Shown here in pieces: positions 39,781 through 52,744 of a DNA stretch of 64,000 nt (positions are counted from its first letter, which is position 1; every line of letters begins with the position of its first letter). The notes under the pieces are model-generated. The model saw only the letters and a list, made by a program, of their open reading frames with translations, had not been told where the DNA came from and searched no databases. Made by a program: the position numbers and the translations under genes. The DNA lies in NCBI GenBank assembly GCA_012295275.1, contig CM022665.1, forward strand, positions 1,958,167 through 2,022,166, in the 5' to 3' direction. Source of the stretch: Chrysomallon squamiferum (taxonomy: Eukaryota; Mollusca; Gastropoda; Neomphalida; Peltospiridae).

Positions 39781-40469
39781 AAAAATAATATTCTGAAATT
39801 TTTATATTTTATTTAATAGAAGTCATGTCTTTCAATTTAATTGTTTATCACATACAAGCTCTAAACTTGTGATATTTGTGTTAAATGTTTCTTCATATTT
39901 TCACAGTGTTCAGAATTAATTAAATGTACTCCATGTTTGCTGTAAGTATTTTAGATTATAAAATATAAACAAGAACAGAGAGACACTGGCAATGATAACA
40001 TTATTAGTATTTTAATTTGATAATTAGGTTAAATAAAAATTATTTAAATTAAGTCATTGTACAGTAATTCAATTTCTATCTGTAATATCCTCCTGAATAT
40101 TAGTTAATTGAATTAGATAACTTATAATTAATTCATCTCACTTGTTTATGATTGCTAATATTGCAGTGCAAGATTATTGTAAATTTAAATAATTTTAAAC
40201 AAATTTAATGAGTTTGTGTATGTATCTGGACACATGTCTATGTATGTATGTTAAATAAGCATGCATGTGTGTTTGTATGTGCTTATGTATATACATGAGC
40301 GTACGTAAGTATGTGTATTTGTACAACTTAAAATTTTTGTTAGACTACTTCTGCTTTAAGTGTATTTTCAACAGTGTTAAAAAAAACAAAATGTTATTTA
40401 CATACACATATAGAATCAACTGTACAAAACATAATTGTTGCTACATGTGCCTTCATATTGCTAAAGCCC

Positions 40470-40680
40470 CACAAACTAACTGGTGTGACACCCGATAACT
40501 TTACATTCCCATCATTGCAGTTCAAAACAATAAATGAATTAGCATTTGCAGATTGCAGACAAAATGGCGCCAATTATGGTTTTTGCTTGTCGACTTTGTC
40601 ACATGCAGAAAAAATGACAGACATACCTAAGCTTTGCATAACAGTTGTTGGTTTTTTGCCTTCACATCCTGTTTAGAAAA
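40470..40680. other. Complex stretch with ATGGCGCC
   Basis: About 200 bp of non-repetitive sequence containing AAAATGGCGC (40561-40570), a YY1/PHO-like core. A 100-codon frame crosses it but is unrecognised. Confidence 0.22.
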
Positions 40681-41469
40681 TGTTCTTGCTTAAGATGTTC
40701 CATTAGAAATGGTATTAGAGAAAGATGTATGTTGAGAGAGAGTAAAAGAAAAAGAGTAAGAGAGATTGAAAGAGTGAAACACACAGACAAGAGAAAAAGA
40801 GGTACACCTGTGAGTTATAAGTTCTAGAATTTGTAGTAAATGAAATAATAATATTAACAGAAAAAACCCTGATAAAAATGAAAAAAAAACCAACAACAAA
40901 AAACAAAAAAAAACACAACCAGAATGGATCCATGATTATCTTACATGGATCATATCCCTATTCAAATAACATGGCACTGTTTGTCGTTAAAACTTACATA
41001 TATGATTCCTGTTGCTGACAACCAGAATGTGTTTTTTTTTTTTTTTTATACAGTGTTATATGTCTCAATGTCAGGATTAACATTTATTTGTAATCTAATG
41101 CCAACGATTAAACAATACTTGGGAATGTCAGAGAATTTTTTTCTTCTTTATGATAATGAAAAAGAAATATTTGAAATATGTGAGGATGTTTTAGTGTATT
41201 TGATATGGGGAGGTGTTGAAGTTTTAAGACAGGAAGAGATAGGAAAAAAATGGCTTCAGCAACAAAACTCTACAGATAAAATTTCAGTTTCACAACATCT
41301 CTAAACTGAATGATAACAACAGTCAGCAAATCAGACAACTAAACAGTCTTAGAATAAACCTGCATTTGTGTGTATATGTGTGTGTGTGTGTGTATAACTG
41401 TATAAATGTATCAATAAATACATATTTACACTTTAAAACTGCTTCAAAGTGAAAAACACAAATGAAGGC

Positions 41470-41900
41470 TGATGGATGCCTGCTGCTTTAGAGTCACAAG
41501 TGGGCATGCATGGACTTAAATGAACTTTTTGTTTGCCTAATCACAGACCCCATCCAGATTACAAACAACTGCAAGTCCATGGTGTGTCAGAGGTTAACAA
41601 GTAATCTAGCTAATTTGGGCTCTCTTTGATAGCTAAATGCAGAGAAAAGTGTGAAAGCTGTCACAACTGAATGTACACCCTCGTCTGATGGTGCCATTAT
41701 CTCCAGTCCTGCTACACACTCCCCGATTCTCACCACGATTGATACGCCAATTAGAGCAAGTCTGAAAATGAACCAATTTTAACAAATCTATAAGTCGCTC
41801 AATAATTTCTATCCCCTGCACTCATTTGTCACACAACAGCTTATATTTATCAGCTTGTGGTGAGGACTGGTCGCTGCCCGCAGTTGATAAATTACAAAAC
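41470..41900. other. Complex noncoding island
   Basis: About 430 bp of non-repetitive, slightly GC-richer sequence; only short unrecognised frames. Possible regulatory element. Confidence 0.25.
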
Positions 41901-42739
41901 TCATCTCACCATGCTTGCATAATTGAAGAAAGAGAAGAAAATCGTTAAAGAAAACAAATGTGAAAACTGATGAATTAGTAAAATAAACATCAGTGTTACT
42001 TGAAAAACAAAGTACAAAATGATGACATTCAAATCTGCTGTAAAGATGGTAAAGAAAAACAAAGAAGAAGAAAGAAAACTTGAATATAAATTAAGAAAAT
42101 AATTCTCTGTTGAAAGAAAATAAAAAGTGAGGTGAAAAAAAGGGAAAGTAATGTTTATACTATTTACTATAAATGAAACTTCTAATCATTTTTTTTAACT
42201 TTTCAAATCCAATTATTTCCTTGTTTACTCTTTCATTTGTTCTTAATTTGATTTAATTTCTTCACATTTACATGAATATGTAATAAACAGTATCCATGAT
42301 TTATTAAATTTTATCTGAATTTTGAAATAACAAATTATTTATTTATTTTAAATAATGAAAAACAGTAATTTCTAAAATATAAATGTATAATTAATATTAA
42401 GGATATTATACAAAGGACATATTATAATCATATAAAGGACAAATAATAACTGATATTTAGATTATACTGTGAAAAATAAATAACAAATTACTACTGAGAT
42501 ATTTAGCTATAACTTCATCAAATAATTTGATCTTATGAAGAAAATAAAAATTTAGACAAATATGAAAAATGAGTAACACATTGATATTTAGATATATTTT
42601 AGTTTTCAGAGATTTCACACATTGATTTACATTTTTTTTTACCCTTTCATTATTTTCAAAACGTTATAATGAACAAAACTCATTGGTTGCTAAGCTGAAA
42701 TCAATACATTAAAAACAAAGTAATAATGCTGATATATTT

Positions 42740-43290
42740 TTCTCCATGAAAAATCATTTCCAAATTCTAGATGAGAAGTTTATGGATTACTACAACTTAA
42801 TGGATAATTTGAATCTGTTGTCAAAGGTACCGAAAACCATTTGCAAATCCTACAAGGCAATGGCAAACAATATTCTGTCTCCAAGAAGTTTTCGGCAAAC
42901 ATAATTGGAATACTTGCAGCCTGCAATCTAATTAAACTGGCAAACTTGCATTGATTTATGAGTGGAGGTCCAATCAGGAGCCAAGATTATCAATAACTAC
43001 CCCGTGTCAAAAGTCAGCCACTGAGAGTGGGCTTGTTTGAGACAGGTTTGTATGGGAGTCGTTTTAATTTTCTCTACAAACATGAGTTTCACATCAACAC
43101 AAATCTATAATAAACTTTCTCGCAGCAAACAGTTGCCTAATCGTTAGCTAACACTCCACTCAGTGACTAACTGATTAAAACGGGTAATAAAAATTGAGAG
43201 CCAGTGTTTCCCTCACTTACTGTCAGAGCAACAACTGTCAGTTTCCTGTCAGATTATGATTTTTGAAAAACCACAGTGAAATAGGGAAGG
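42740..43290. promoter_or_regulatory. Candidate regulatory island with three MEIS-type sites
   Basis: About 550 bp of complex sequence whose right end carries CTGTCAG three times in the same orientation (43220-43226, 43235-43241, 43246-43252). CTGTCA is the complement of the TGACAG site bound by MEIS/Hth. Because this is an intron of the Meis gene itself, feedback regulation is a natural hypothesis, but binding is inferred. Confidence 0.4.
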
Positions 43291-44493
43291 AAATAAAGTA
43301 GCAAAATTTGTTAAAAAAAAAAAAAAATTAAAAGAAAAAAAAAGTAATAAAGAAGAAAAAAAATTCTCATCAGCTAAATTAGAAAAGAATGTGTGCAAAT
43401 CTCATCAAAAATTTTAATTTGTGGTAAAAATTTTATACACTTGCTTATTGTAAAATATTTTCAATTTTGTAAGATTTTGCTATTACTATAATTATTATTA
43501 TTTTATTTTATTTTTTTTTTTTTACTTTTCCATTAGAGCAAATGATTATTTTAAATGAAAGGAAAAGAGACAAGAACTGTAAGCTAAGAGGAAGACTGGA
43601 AAACTCATTAAACTTTTATAAGTTTTAAATAAATACTGAGATTCTTAAAATAACAGCTTATATAAACATAGATATTTACATAAACAATCTTTTTGTGTGT
43701 ATATTAAATTTGATTTTAGAATTTAAAACCCCCCATTAATACACACTTTTTCAAACCATTCATAGAAAATGTCAGATTTTATTCATTACTGTATTCAGAT
43801 CTGAATCTCAAACCGGGATCAACAGACTGACAGACTAACAAATAAGATCATTAACATCCCACCATAAAAATCAATTTTTCTCTGTCCATATGGCAAAATA
43901 TTTCTAAAAAGAAAAGTAAAATCACAGGTGGTGTGCAACATAAACAAATCTCTTGTAAAACTGTTTCTTGTCTATCTTGTTGGCCATGTTTAATCTAAAC
44001 TTCTTCAGCGCAGCAACCAACTCCAAAGTATTTCTTTATCTCCTGGCTGAATAACTTTCTTGGCTTACTTCAACTAGATTGGTCATCACACACAAACAGT
44101 CTTTGCAGACTTATTCCACCCATTGTCAGATAGGTTTTCTATTCAATAAAGACGATAGGGCTACATTAATAAAAGTTATTGTGAAGCCAGTGTCAAGAGA
44201 TGGGAATATATTTGCCTACAACATCATTTATGTTATATATAACTTTACAGTTATCAGAAATATGTGACACACGCTTCTATTTTAGATCTCTTTATACAGA
44301 GGAGATTGATAATGAATGATATTGTATGAATTAAAAAAAAAGAATATAAAAAAAGAGAAAACAAATTATAAAAGTTTTAAATTTGATTATCATTTTACGG
44401 TGATGCTCACAGTGATAAAAGTGTAATGATACTTGGTAAAAATGTGTTTGAACAATTTAATGTTTATTGTGTGAGAGATTAAGTAATGTTGTG

Positions 44494-44516
44494 TTTTTTT
44501 TTTTTTTTTTTTTTTT
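44494..44516. repeat. Poly(T) tract (23 bp)
   Basis: Uninterrupted T run. Confidence 0.92.
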
Positions 44517-44729
44517 AAAAACTCATCTTAATTAATACCATCCTGTTTTACACACATCATTTTAGCTGATTAGATAAATAAAACATTTTAAAAAGACAAA
44601 AATACAGCCAATTACCAGCATATCAACTTCTGACCTGGGTTCCTCCGAGTGTTTTAAAAGCAAATATCAAAACATTAACTTAAAACCAGGCAGAAAATAG
44701 AATTCCATAAAAATTTGATAAAAAGCTTA

Positions 44730-44732
<3 letters not shown>

Positions 44733-44765
<33 letters not shown>

Positions 44766-44795
44766 AGAAGAAGCAGAAGAAGAAGAAGAAGAAGA
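44733..44795. repeat. Poly(A)-(GAA)n compound tract
   Basis: Thirty-one A are followed by GAA repeats with one CAG interruption (GAAGAAGCAGAAGAAG), then GAAAAAAGATG. Confidence 0.95.
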
Positions 44796-44829
44796 AAAAA
44801 GATGTAGTATTAAAAAATAAAATATAAAA

Positions 44830-45080
44830 AGAATTTGCATTAATATGAGTATCTGAGGTGGGGGTTCTGGTGATAAAGTCAACAAGATTGGTAAATGTTG
44901 AAAAGGGCCCCTGCTGCTCGCTGGCTGGGACTTCAACTTGGTTTACTTATTTAACAAGATGTGTTATCATCTGCCTGGGAGGGGCCCCTCAACTTATCCA
45001 TCATCACTTGATGCAATACACATGTTCATCCATTTCAACTCATTTCATTCTGACAACCTTCCTGATAACTCAATATTGAA
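44830..45080. other. Complex noncoding stretch
   Basis: About 250 bp of more GC-containing sequence right after the A/GAA tract; only short unrecognised frames. Confidence 0.22.
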
Positions 45081-45659
45081 CAGAGTTCGTGAAAAAACAA
45101 ACAACATGTAGGACTCTCTGTGTTTTTGTTTACACATGTATCTGTATCCACTGCTTGTTTTCAACACTTTAACCCTTTATCAGATCTTTATATTTAAAAA
45201 ATACATTTGTTAAAAATATATTTACAAAAAACACTTCTTCTTTTATTGTATAAATAGAAAGACTTAAAAATAATATACTTTCATTGTTAGAAGTATAAAT
45301 ATCAAGATAGTATTACAATATATATATATATATAGATATATATTGATATTGTTAGTTCATTTTCATGGAAATCTTGATAATAAAATAATACAAATATTTT
45401 AATTATTATTTGAAAAAAATAACAATTAATTAATAAACATTAATAAAAACAACAATAAAACAGCCAAAAATATATTCAGTTATTAGAAAATAATTAAATA
45501 AGCTGGATTTGTATACAACTAAAATCTTATTTCTACATTTTAATACCAGCAACAATTTAAAAAAATAAATGGAATTATAATTTAAAAAAAAAAAAAAATC
45601 AGAACAAAAATGTATGTAATGACAAGTGAACTGTGTAGGAATTACCTGTGGTTTTATTT

Positions 45660-46230
45660 GCATTAGGAAAACATTAATAGTGCTGCATGCATGAAGTGGT
45701 TGCTGGTGCCACGGAACTTGTGCAGTCTACCTGAGCACCTGTGCACATGCAATCAACAAATTACCAGAGCTCTTTCATCACCACCAGCGAGCTTCCCATT
45801 TCCTACATTCTTCCCACAATGGTTTCAAATTATTTTAAAATGGCGAATGTTTCTTTAGGCTCTTATGTCCAGCTGCTAGGTGGAAGGGCAAAAACAGAAA
45901 AACAGTTGTGGAAAGGGCAAAAGAGGATACAATTTAATCACTGGCAAGTATTTTTTCAGGTGGATAAAACAACATGTTGTGAGCACGTGGCCTGCCAGAC
46001 AGTTAAAGTGTCTCGCATCCCAGTGTATCAGTTCACAGCTTAGAACCAACAACAAAAGAATCATAAAAGAATTATTCCAATTATTTGAATATTTTCTTTC
46101 TCCATTTATAACATATCATGTGTTTATGTTTCTTAGATCGACTTCTGAAATGAAATGGAAACATTGTGCGGTTGGGATATCAGACACAAAGAATATTTTA
46201 CAGGATTCTTCTGGAAACTGTTAGCATCTT
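45660..46230. other. Complex noncoding island
   Basis: About 570 bp, non-repetitive, including AAAATGGCGAA (45837-45847). Overlapping frames of 100 and 114 codons on the plus strand are in different registers and unrecognised. Confidence 0.25.
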
Positions 46231-46879
46231 CTCTGCCTGCTACTTTAAATATTACAAATTATAAATACAATGATAATTTGATTTAATAAAACTGATGAAT
46301 GAACAGAATTAGTCTCTTCAAAAGTAAGAAACAGTTTAATGCAATGACTGTGTAAAAAATATTTTCATTAAAAAGATTTATTATAAAGTGAAAATTTAAT
46401 TATATATTTACACCATCTACTGCACATTCTTTCAGGTGTATATATTTAATTACAGCATAGAGAAGAGAGAAATTTGTTTTATCGTGACTAGAATACACCC
46501 TTAAAAAGTGATCCGTTAGTTCATGATAGGACAGTTTAATGTTCATAACATTTTCATGATTAGTTTCAGTTAGAAATCAGAGACCTAACAAAAAAGTTAT
46601 TAAAAAAATCACAACCCCCTCTTGCAAAAAAGCAGAGAGCGACCCAGCCTTTAACCAGACATTTAAAAAAAAAACCAGTGGTGATATACATTCCATGTCT
46701 CACTCGAAAAAAAGTGCTGGTAATTCAGTCAAATGAACACTGATACTACACCTACTATAAAAAAAACAATAAAAAAAAAAAAAAACCACCATGAAAACAA
46801 TCCCTCACTTTGTCATAATGAGGATCTGAATTGGAGAGGTATTATTTCATCAGTTGAAAAAATATCCAGGTTTAATGAC

Positions 46880-47500
46880 TGAAAAAGCCAGACAACCGAA
46901 TGTTGAATAATACCAGCAACCAGAAGAAGCAGCTCACAGGACTGCCATGTCCCTCCATGCCAGAGGTCACCTCAACACAGATAAGGGTGAGGAAAGAAGC
47001 AAGGGAGGCGGGGTTAGGTACATGAAAAATTGCCTGTCATTACTAGGACAGTTTTGTGCATGGCCAGCCCCCAACAAGAGAACAGAGTGGAAGATGCAGG
47101 ATTGTTGTAAGGGTTGATTTTAATCCTGCTGTCTGCTCTTGTTCACTGAGAGGGGACACAGCCTACACAGGGGCTTCATTTCCTGCATGGGCCAAAGGGA
47201 GTAGGAGGGGTCAGCTGTTATTCAAGTGAAAAATATTTCAATGAGGGCATCCAATGCTGACCACTGCACTCATGCCACTGACCACAGCTGGTCCTGCCAC
47301 AAGGAATGGTCAATCTTTGAAAGATCATTAATTTGAAATCGATACCCCATATTCTCAGAGGCCCAGTGTGGAGAAACTACAGGCAAGAAAAATAAAGTTA
47401 AAACAATTATGGTGTAAAGTGAAATGGAAACCTGTGAACACATTTCATTTACACATTTTAGCATCCGAAACTGTCCAAAACAAAACTTTTCATTAGAGTC
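46880..47500. promoter_or_regulatory. Candidate regulatory island (GC-richer)
   Basis: About 620 bp of complex sequence with purine-rich blocks such as AAGGGAGTAGGAGGGGTCAG (47196-47215), and clearly higher GC than its flanks. No coding frame with recognisable content. Confidence 0.28.
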
Positions 47501-47793
47501 TGGAAACACCTGCTGATTCTTTCTTTTTACCATTTATAAATAATAAAACAAAATATTTAATTAGTTTCTGAGATTTTTCAGTTTTTGTTGGCCTTCCACC
47601 ACTGTTTTTATTTTTTTATTTTATCACTGACCATTTATAAAGAAAACTTAATTAAAAATATCTTTACACAGATTTTGTTCTGCTAATCAAATTAGTTAAT
47701 GGTAAATTATCAAGATGGATGGCACACTGTATTTAAGATTAGATTACAGTGCTAAAACACTAATACTATAAAAATGGTGGTGTTTTGTGTATA

Positions 47794-47824
<31 letters not shown>

Positions 47825-48219
47825 CTTCTCATGAAACTAGATCAACCAATTCCAAAGTGGTCTGTGCATAATATCAAACCTTTGTTGTATGACAAAACAA
47901 ATCTGTTTTTCTTATTACTTCAAAAATGTTCATGATACAAACATAAAGTATGGCAGCTGATGTCATTTGTAAGAAAATTAGAAAACTTATGAATGAGATA
48001 CAGATGGATTGAAGAATCTATCAAAGACTGGCAACTGAGATATAGAAACTATATGATAGTAGATTTTTATGGATTACCAGAATCAAAAGTGTGACAGTAC
48101 AAGCCGATTCTATGAATACTAAATAAATAAAATCTTGGAATTTAAAATTATCACAACTGATGCCAGTGCAGTGTATAAAATGTAGATAAATGAAATCCAG
48201 GTGGATTAACAACATTATC

Positions 48220-48500
48220 CTCATTAGTAGTGGTCATTTCTGTCATCTAGGACAGATCCCCAGGCTGAGGGGCAGACTGTTGTGGTTGCCCTTCAATATT
48301 ACATCACTCTTATCAACATGATTATTCAACTAATTACACCTGTGTGATGAAAATATACAAACTGAAGTCACATTAGTGGAAACAATTAAGAGAAGTGTCA
48401 CAGGGTTTCTCTGTATGTCAGAGATTAACACAGCATGTCACTTTTATAGGTTAATTATAACAAGCAAAGTGAAGGGATGTTTACACAGAAATGATTTGTT
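48220..48500. other. Complex noncoding stretch
   Basis: About 280 bp, non-repetitive, including GATCCCCAGGCTGAGGGG (48256-48273). No coding frame recognised. Confidence 0.22.
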
Positions 48501-49383
48501 AGTCACTCATGTGCATTTTTATGTCCCATACAACCTTCTTATAAATGATGATAATAAAGTTAATCACAAAAAATTAATGATGATAGTCATTATGGTAGTA
48601 ATGATGATGAGATGATGATGAATAAGAATGTATTTAGTTGTTTCTTTTGAAATAAGAAAGAAGTAAGAAAGAAACCCTAGAAATGAATAGAAAGATCGGA
48701 AGTATTAATTTTCAAACAATGTTCCTCTTAAAAATGTAAAACTACACTTTTAGGAAATTTCTAACATACAGGACTGGATATTAAAATATTTTTCAATTAC
48801 CACTTGAAGTACATGCATTCTCAATTAAGACATGGAAAACTTTCTTTTTTTTCACACTCATTAAGTTGCACACAGATGTGTATTACACTATAAATTAGCC
48901 CCAGATGTATCTCTTACCAATACTCGGCCCCTTTTTTTTTTTTAATCTGTTTACCACAAGATATATAAATACCTTAAATGGACCCCTTTTACCAGATGGT
49001 AATTAAATCAAGGCATGTAGAGAAACACATTTGACCCTTTCTTGGTATACTTCCTAAATATCACTTCCTTAATGCGGACCACTTCCGCTAATTTCACCCA
49101 TAACAGTTTGGCGAGAATAGCTTTCCAGCACCCTGAGGCTTGCAGTAGTTCTGTGTGTGTACGTTTCTCTGTATACATGGTGGAAATTAATTATTGTTCA
49201 CCCAGTGTGATGTTTATTAAGCTGGGAGTTACTTCTTGTTAACTTTTCCTTCCTATCAAATACATATCTTTTGATCAGCATCAAGAAATAAAATCTAATT
49301 AAAATATATTTAGTAAACTTAGATTATCTATCCTGTCTACACCAAAGAGGAACAGACAGCTGGCAGCAATCAGTGTAGGGCAG

Positions 49384-49418
<35 letters not shown>
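49384..49418. repeat. Poly(A) tract (35 bp)
   Basis: Uninterrupted A run followed by A-rich sequence to about 49520; no matching direct repeats were noticed on either side. Confidence 0.95.
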
Positions 49419-49420
<2 letters not shown>

Positions 49421-50562
49421 AATTTAAAGAAGAGATTCTTGGAAAAAAATATATAATAATAATAATAAGAGAAAAGAAAAAAAATTAAGAAAAAAGAAAA
49501 ATTAAATAAGAATTATAAGACAGGAATTTCTGCAACGTGTCATGCGTATTTTAAAAAATAGAAATAAAAGAGAGAACAAAATGAATTAAATGTGTAATTA
49601 TTTTCTCTTTTAAATATTTGTTTTAACGGTTTATTTTGGTTTTGTTTGTAACTGCATGATCAAATATTGTTTATTCAGTAAAGAAAATGAATGGAAATAA
49701 TTCTTTGTTGTGACTAACAACATATATTTTTTTTTAAACTTAATAAGTTTTATATACATGTAAAAAGAGATTAAGGAAAAATGATTCTTAATGTTGACAG
49801 AAGGTTGATAAACACTGGCTATAAAAATATTATTTTATTTTCAAAAAAAAGAGGAAGAAGAAAATGATTTAGCTGACATTTATGTAGCAATATTTGTAGT
49901 ACTTTGAAAACTATGCACATTAAAATAATTTTATTATTAGTTTTCTTATTAAAATCAGTAGAAAAAAATATTTTTAAATATTTTAAAAATATTTTTTTTT
50001 AAAAGTCCAGTATTCAGTTCTTTCCTTTCTGAAGAACTAATTTGCATATAAAGAGCAGGTTTCTTTTCTCAGTGCATATGTTACATTTACTTTTAACATG
50101 GAATATAATAGTTGAAGTTTTCACAATGAGGTTCAGTTTCATTAAACTGCCATTAATGTCACTTAATAATGAGTGGTGGCTGTAATCAATAAGCTGGTTC
50201 CTCGTGGTGCATGTTTTTATTAAGCAGTTCTCATTGGACACATTTCTTTTCACATACTTATGTTCCTTTCAGGTGTGCCATCTCATTAACATCAGATTAA
50301 GTCCCAGAGGTTGCAGGTTCAAACAACAACTATTTTTTACTTCCATGGATCACCACCACCATTCTAAAACTGCTGTATCAAAATTTGCGTGCTTATACTC
50401 AAAAGTTAAAAAACATGTACAACTGGCTGTCAGTCTGAAAGAATTTTAAACTGGTGGTAAATGACTGTCACCTCTAACACCCAGCATGTTCTAAACAATT
50501 TTTACAAATACACAGCAAATACATAAAAAATATATTTAACAATAAATACATATATGTATAAC

Positions 50563-50640
50563 AAAGTTTGAAAAGAAATTGCATGTAAGTAAAAGAAAGT
50601 TTAAAAAGAAATACATGCATGTAAAAGAAAGTTAAAAAAA
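50563..50640. repeat. 33-bp tandem duplication (about 2.4 copies)
   Basis: Copy 1 50563-50595, copy 2 50596-50627, partial copy 3 from 50628. Each copy starts AAAGTTT/AAAGTTA and contains GAAAT..GCATGTAA..AAAAG. Confidence 0.85.
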
Positions 50641-50924
50641 ACTAAATTGAAAAAATAGCAGCTAGAGATCTTTCAAGAGCATTCTTTAACAATATCTAGC
50701 TAAATGAAGGTTTATATTTGACCCTTTTTGCAATTCCATAATAATAAACTCCCTTAATAAATATGCTGACAAATTTAACTAGAGCTGGATAATAAAAAGA
50801 AGAGAACAGACACAGGTAATATTTGTCCAGGTATTGTCAACTTTATGTCCAGTTAATGTCAGTGCAGCTATAAATGGTGATTCAAAGTGTAATAACTAAA
50901 CAAATGACAATGGTGGAAGGAATG

Positions 50925-50999
50925 TTAGATACATTTAATGTTAATCTGTTGTTAATCTTAACTTAGATACTTTAATGTTACTCTGTAGTTAATATTAAC
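50925..50999. repeat. 38-bp tandem duplication (2 copies)
   Basis: Copy 1 50925-50962 and copy 2 50963-50999 both start TTAGATAC and run through TTTAATGTTA to GTTAAT..TTAAC, with a few substitutions and one 1-bp indel. Confidence 0.85.
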
Positions 51000-51049
51000 T
51001 AAATAAAATTAACACTGGTTGAGAATAATGTTAATTTTAGACAGACTGT

Positions 51050-52060
51050 GCCACAACAACTGAAATACCAATGTGTGTTTTCCAGCATACAAGGACCACC
51101 CTCTTAGTTTTAACACATATAAATTTAGCAACTCAGTGCCTGTGCATATAAAAAATATAATTTTATTGCAGATTGATCTCGCTCAGTGATTTCATCCACT
51201 GCACTAGCCCACGGGGCAGAACAGCTTACTGGCCCATTGACCAGTTAAGGACCATTAGTCTTCCTGAAAAGAAACAAAAGGCCTGCCCAGCCCACCAGAC
51301 ATTTGTTTCCTTTTACCAATGTGGACTGTGGCTCCACTTTGCCATAAGTCTAAAGCCCATTGACCAAGGGGAATAATATGTTTTGTTATGATTTAAGAAG
51401 CCTGTATGAAACACTGAACTGCATATACCGCATACAGTGGGGACATCTGCTAAACAGTGAATGGGTGGCTTTATGTTGCCAAACACTGAAAATGAAATCA
51501 GACTGAGGTTTTTCTTCTATGAATGGCCAGATCTCAAAATCTGACACAAGATATACAAAGCTGGACATTTAGTCAAATCAAAAGTAAGTTAAAGAAGGCA
51601 AGAAGGTTCCATGGCCACACCACCCTTTATAAAAAGAAATTTGTGATAACTTGAAATACCCACATACTGATATAATACAGTGTTGTGAGATATCACTTGA
51701 AAAGACTTTACAGGCTGGTGATCGATTTTATCCCAGTGCCGTTGTCCCAAGCAGCTAAGAAATCTAACAGAATCTAACCCCTTCTGCCCTGTGTAAGGAA
51801 TTAATATCATGGCAATCGTGGCTGCCTTTTCAAGCAGTTGCTGGGAAGGCCCATTGGTGTGTAGGACTCCACCATGGCTGCTTATCAAACAGCTATTATG
51901 TGGGATAAGTTTATTCTCCTCAGTGAAGTTTTCTCCAGCTGCCACTGTTTGTTGTGTGACTGAACATTTCCAAGCAATGACACTTGTACAAAGATATTTT
52001 CCAAAACCGCACACTTTAATGTATATATCTATAACATAACATATATATCTATAGTACATA
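51050..52060. promoter_or_regulatory. Long complex island with the longest open frame of the window
   Basis: About 1 kb of non-repetitive, GC-richer sequence. It holds a 156-codon minus-strand frame (51589-52059) whose product has no motif I recognise, no clear splice or promoter context, and a tyrosine-rich start reading through AT-rich DNA. I treat it as noncoding, perhaps regulatory. A lineage-specific gene or alternative exon cannot be excluded. Confidence 0.28.
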
Positions 52061-52724
52061 ACAATTTTATTTTATACCCTAATAACTCATCAAATGTCTT
52101 GAGGCCACAACAGAGATCTTTATAGCTGTAGCCAAGTCACTGAACTCTAGGTGAATTAGTATTAGGTTTACAAGTGATACATGACTAACTTGTACAATAA
52201 TAACTAACATACTAACAAACCCCTGTGAAGAATAAAATCAGTTTATTATAAATAGGTTGTGATACTATGATATTTCCAGTTGCAATACAAAACTGAATTA
52301 TTTGGTTACTCTTGAGATATAAATAAATAAATTAATAAACAAACAATGTAACATAAAAAAAAAACTAACAAACAAACTGAAAGTTCCTGCTTTTTTCTAC
52401 AGTTTACAGTTAAAACCAAAACTTATTATTAAGCAACTTCATTTAAGTGGTGGCTGTGCATCAGCTGTGATAATTACAACTACAAGAATGTCTTTATTTC
52501 AGTAACAGAGTGGAAGTCTCACTGACACAGGATGGCAGGAACAGGTGGGAATGCCACAGCACACAGCCAGTCTTCATGTTCAGTTTGTTAATCGGCTGCA
52601 GAAAGTTACAAACAGGTCAAAGGTTATCATATCACTGTATCTAAAGTCACATGATTTCTGTGTGAAGAAAGCTGAGCTGGCTTGATTGTGAAAATGGCTG
52701 GCATTTGGAGAAAATCACTGGAAT

Positions 52725-52744
52725 GATTTTTTTTTTTTTTTTTT
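52725..52744. repeat. Poly(T) tract
   Basis: About 17-18 uninterrupted T, followed by AAAG. Confidence 0.85.

Noticed and set aside
50280-50330. GGTTGCAGGTTCAAAC (50309-50324), resembling a tRNA T-arm/B box
   Set aside because: No good A box, anticodon stem or acceptor stem could be paired around it; a SINE remnant is possible but unsupported.
51589-52059. 156-codon minus-strand frame as a gene
   Set aside because: No recognisable domain, part of it reads AT-rich noncoding-like sequence, and no splice or promoter support; kept only as a point to check.
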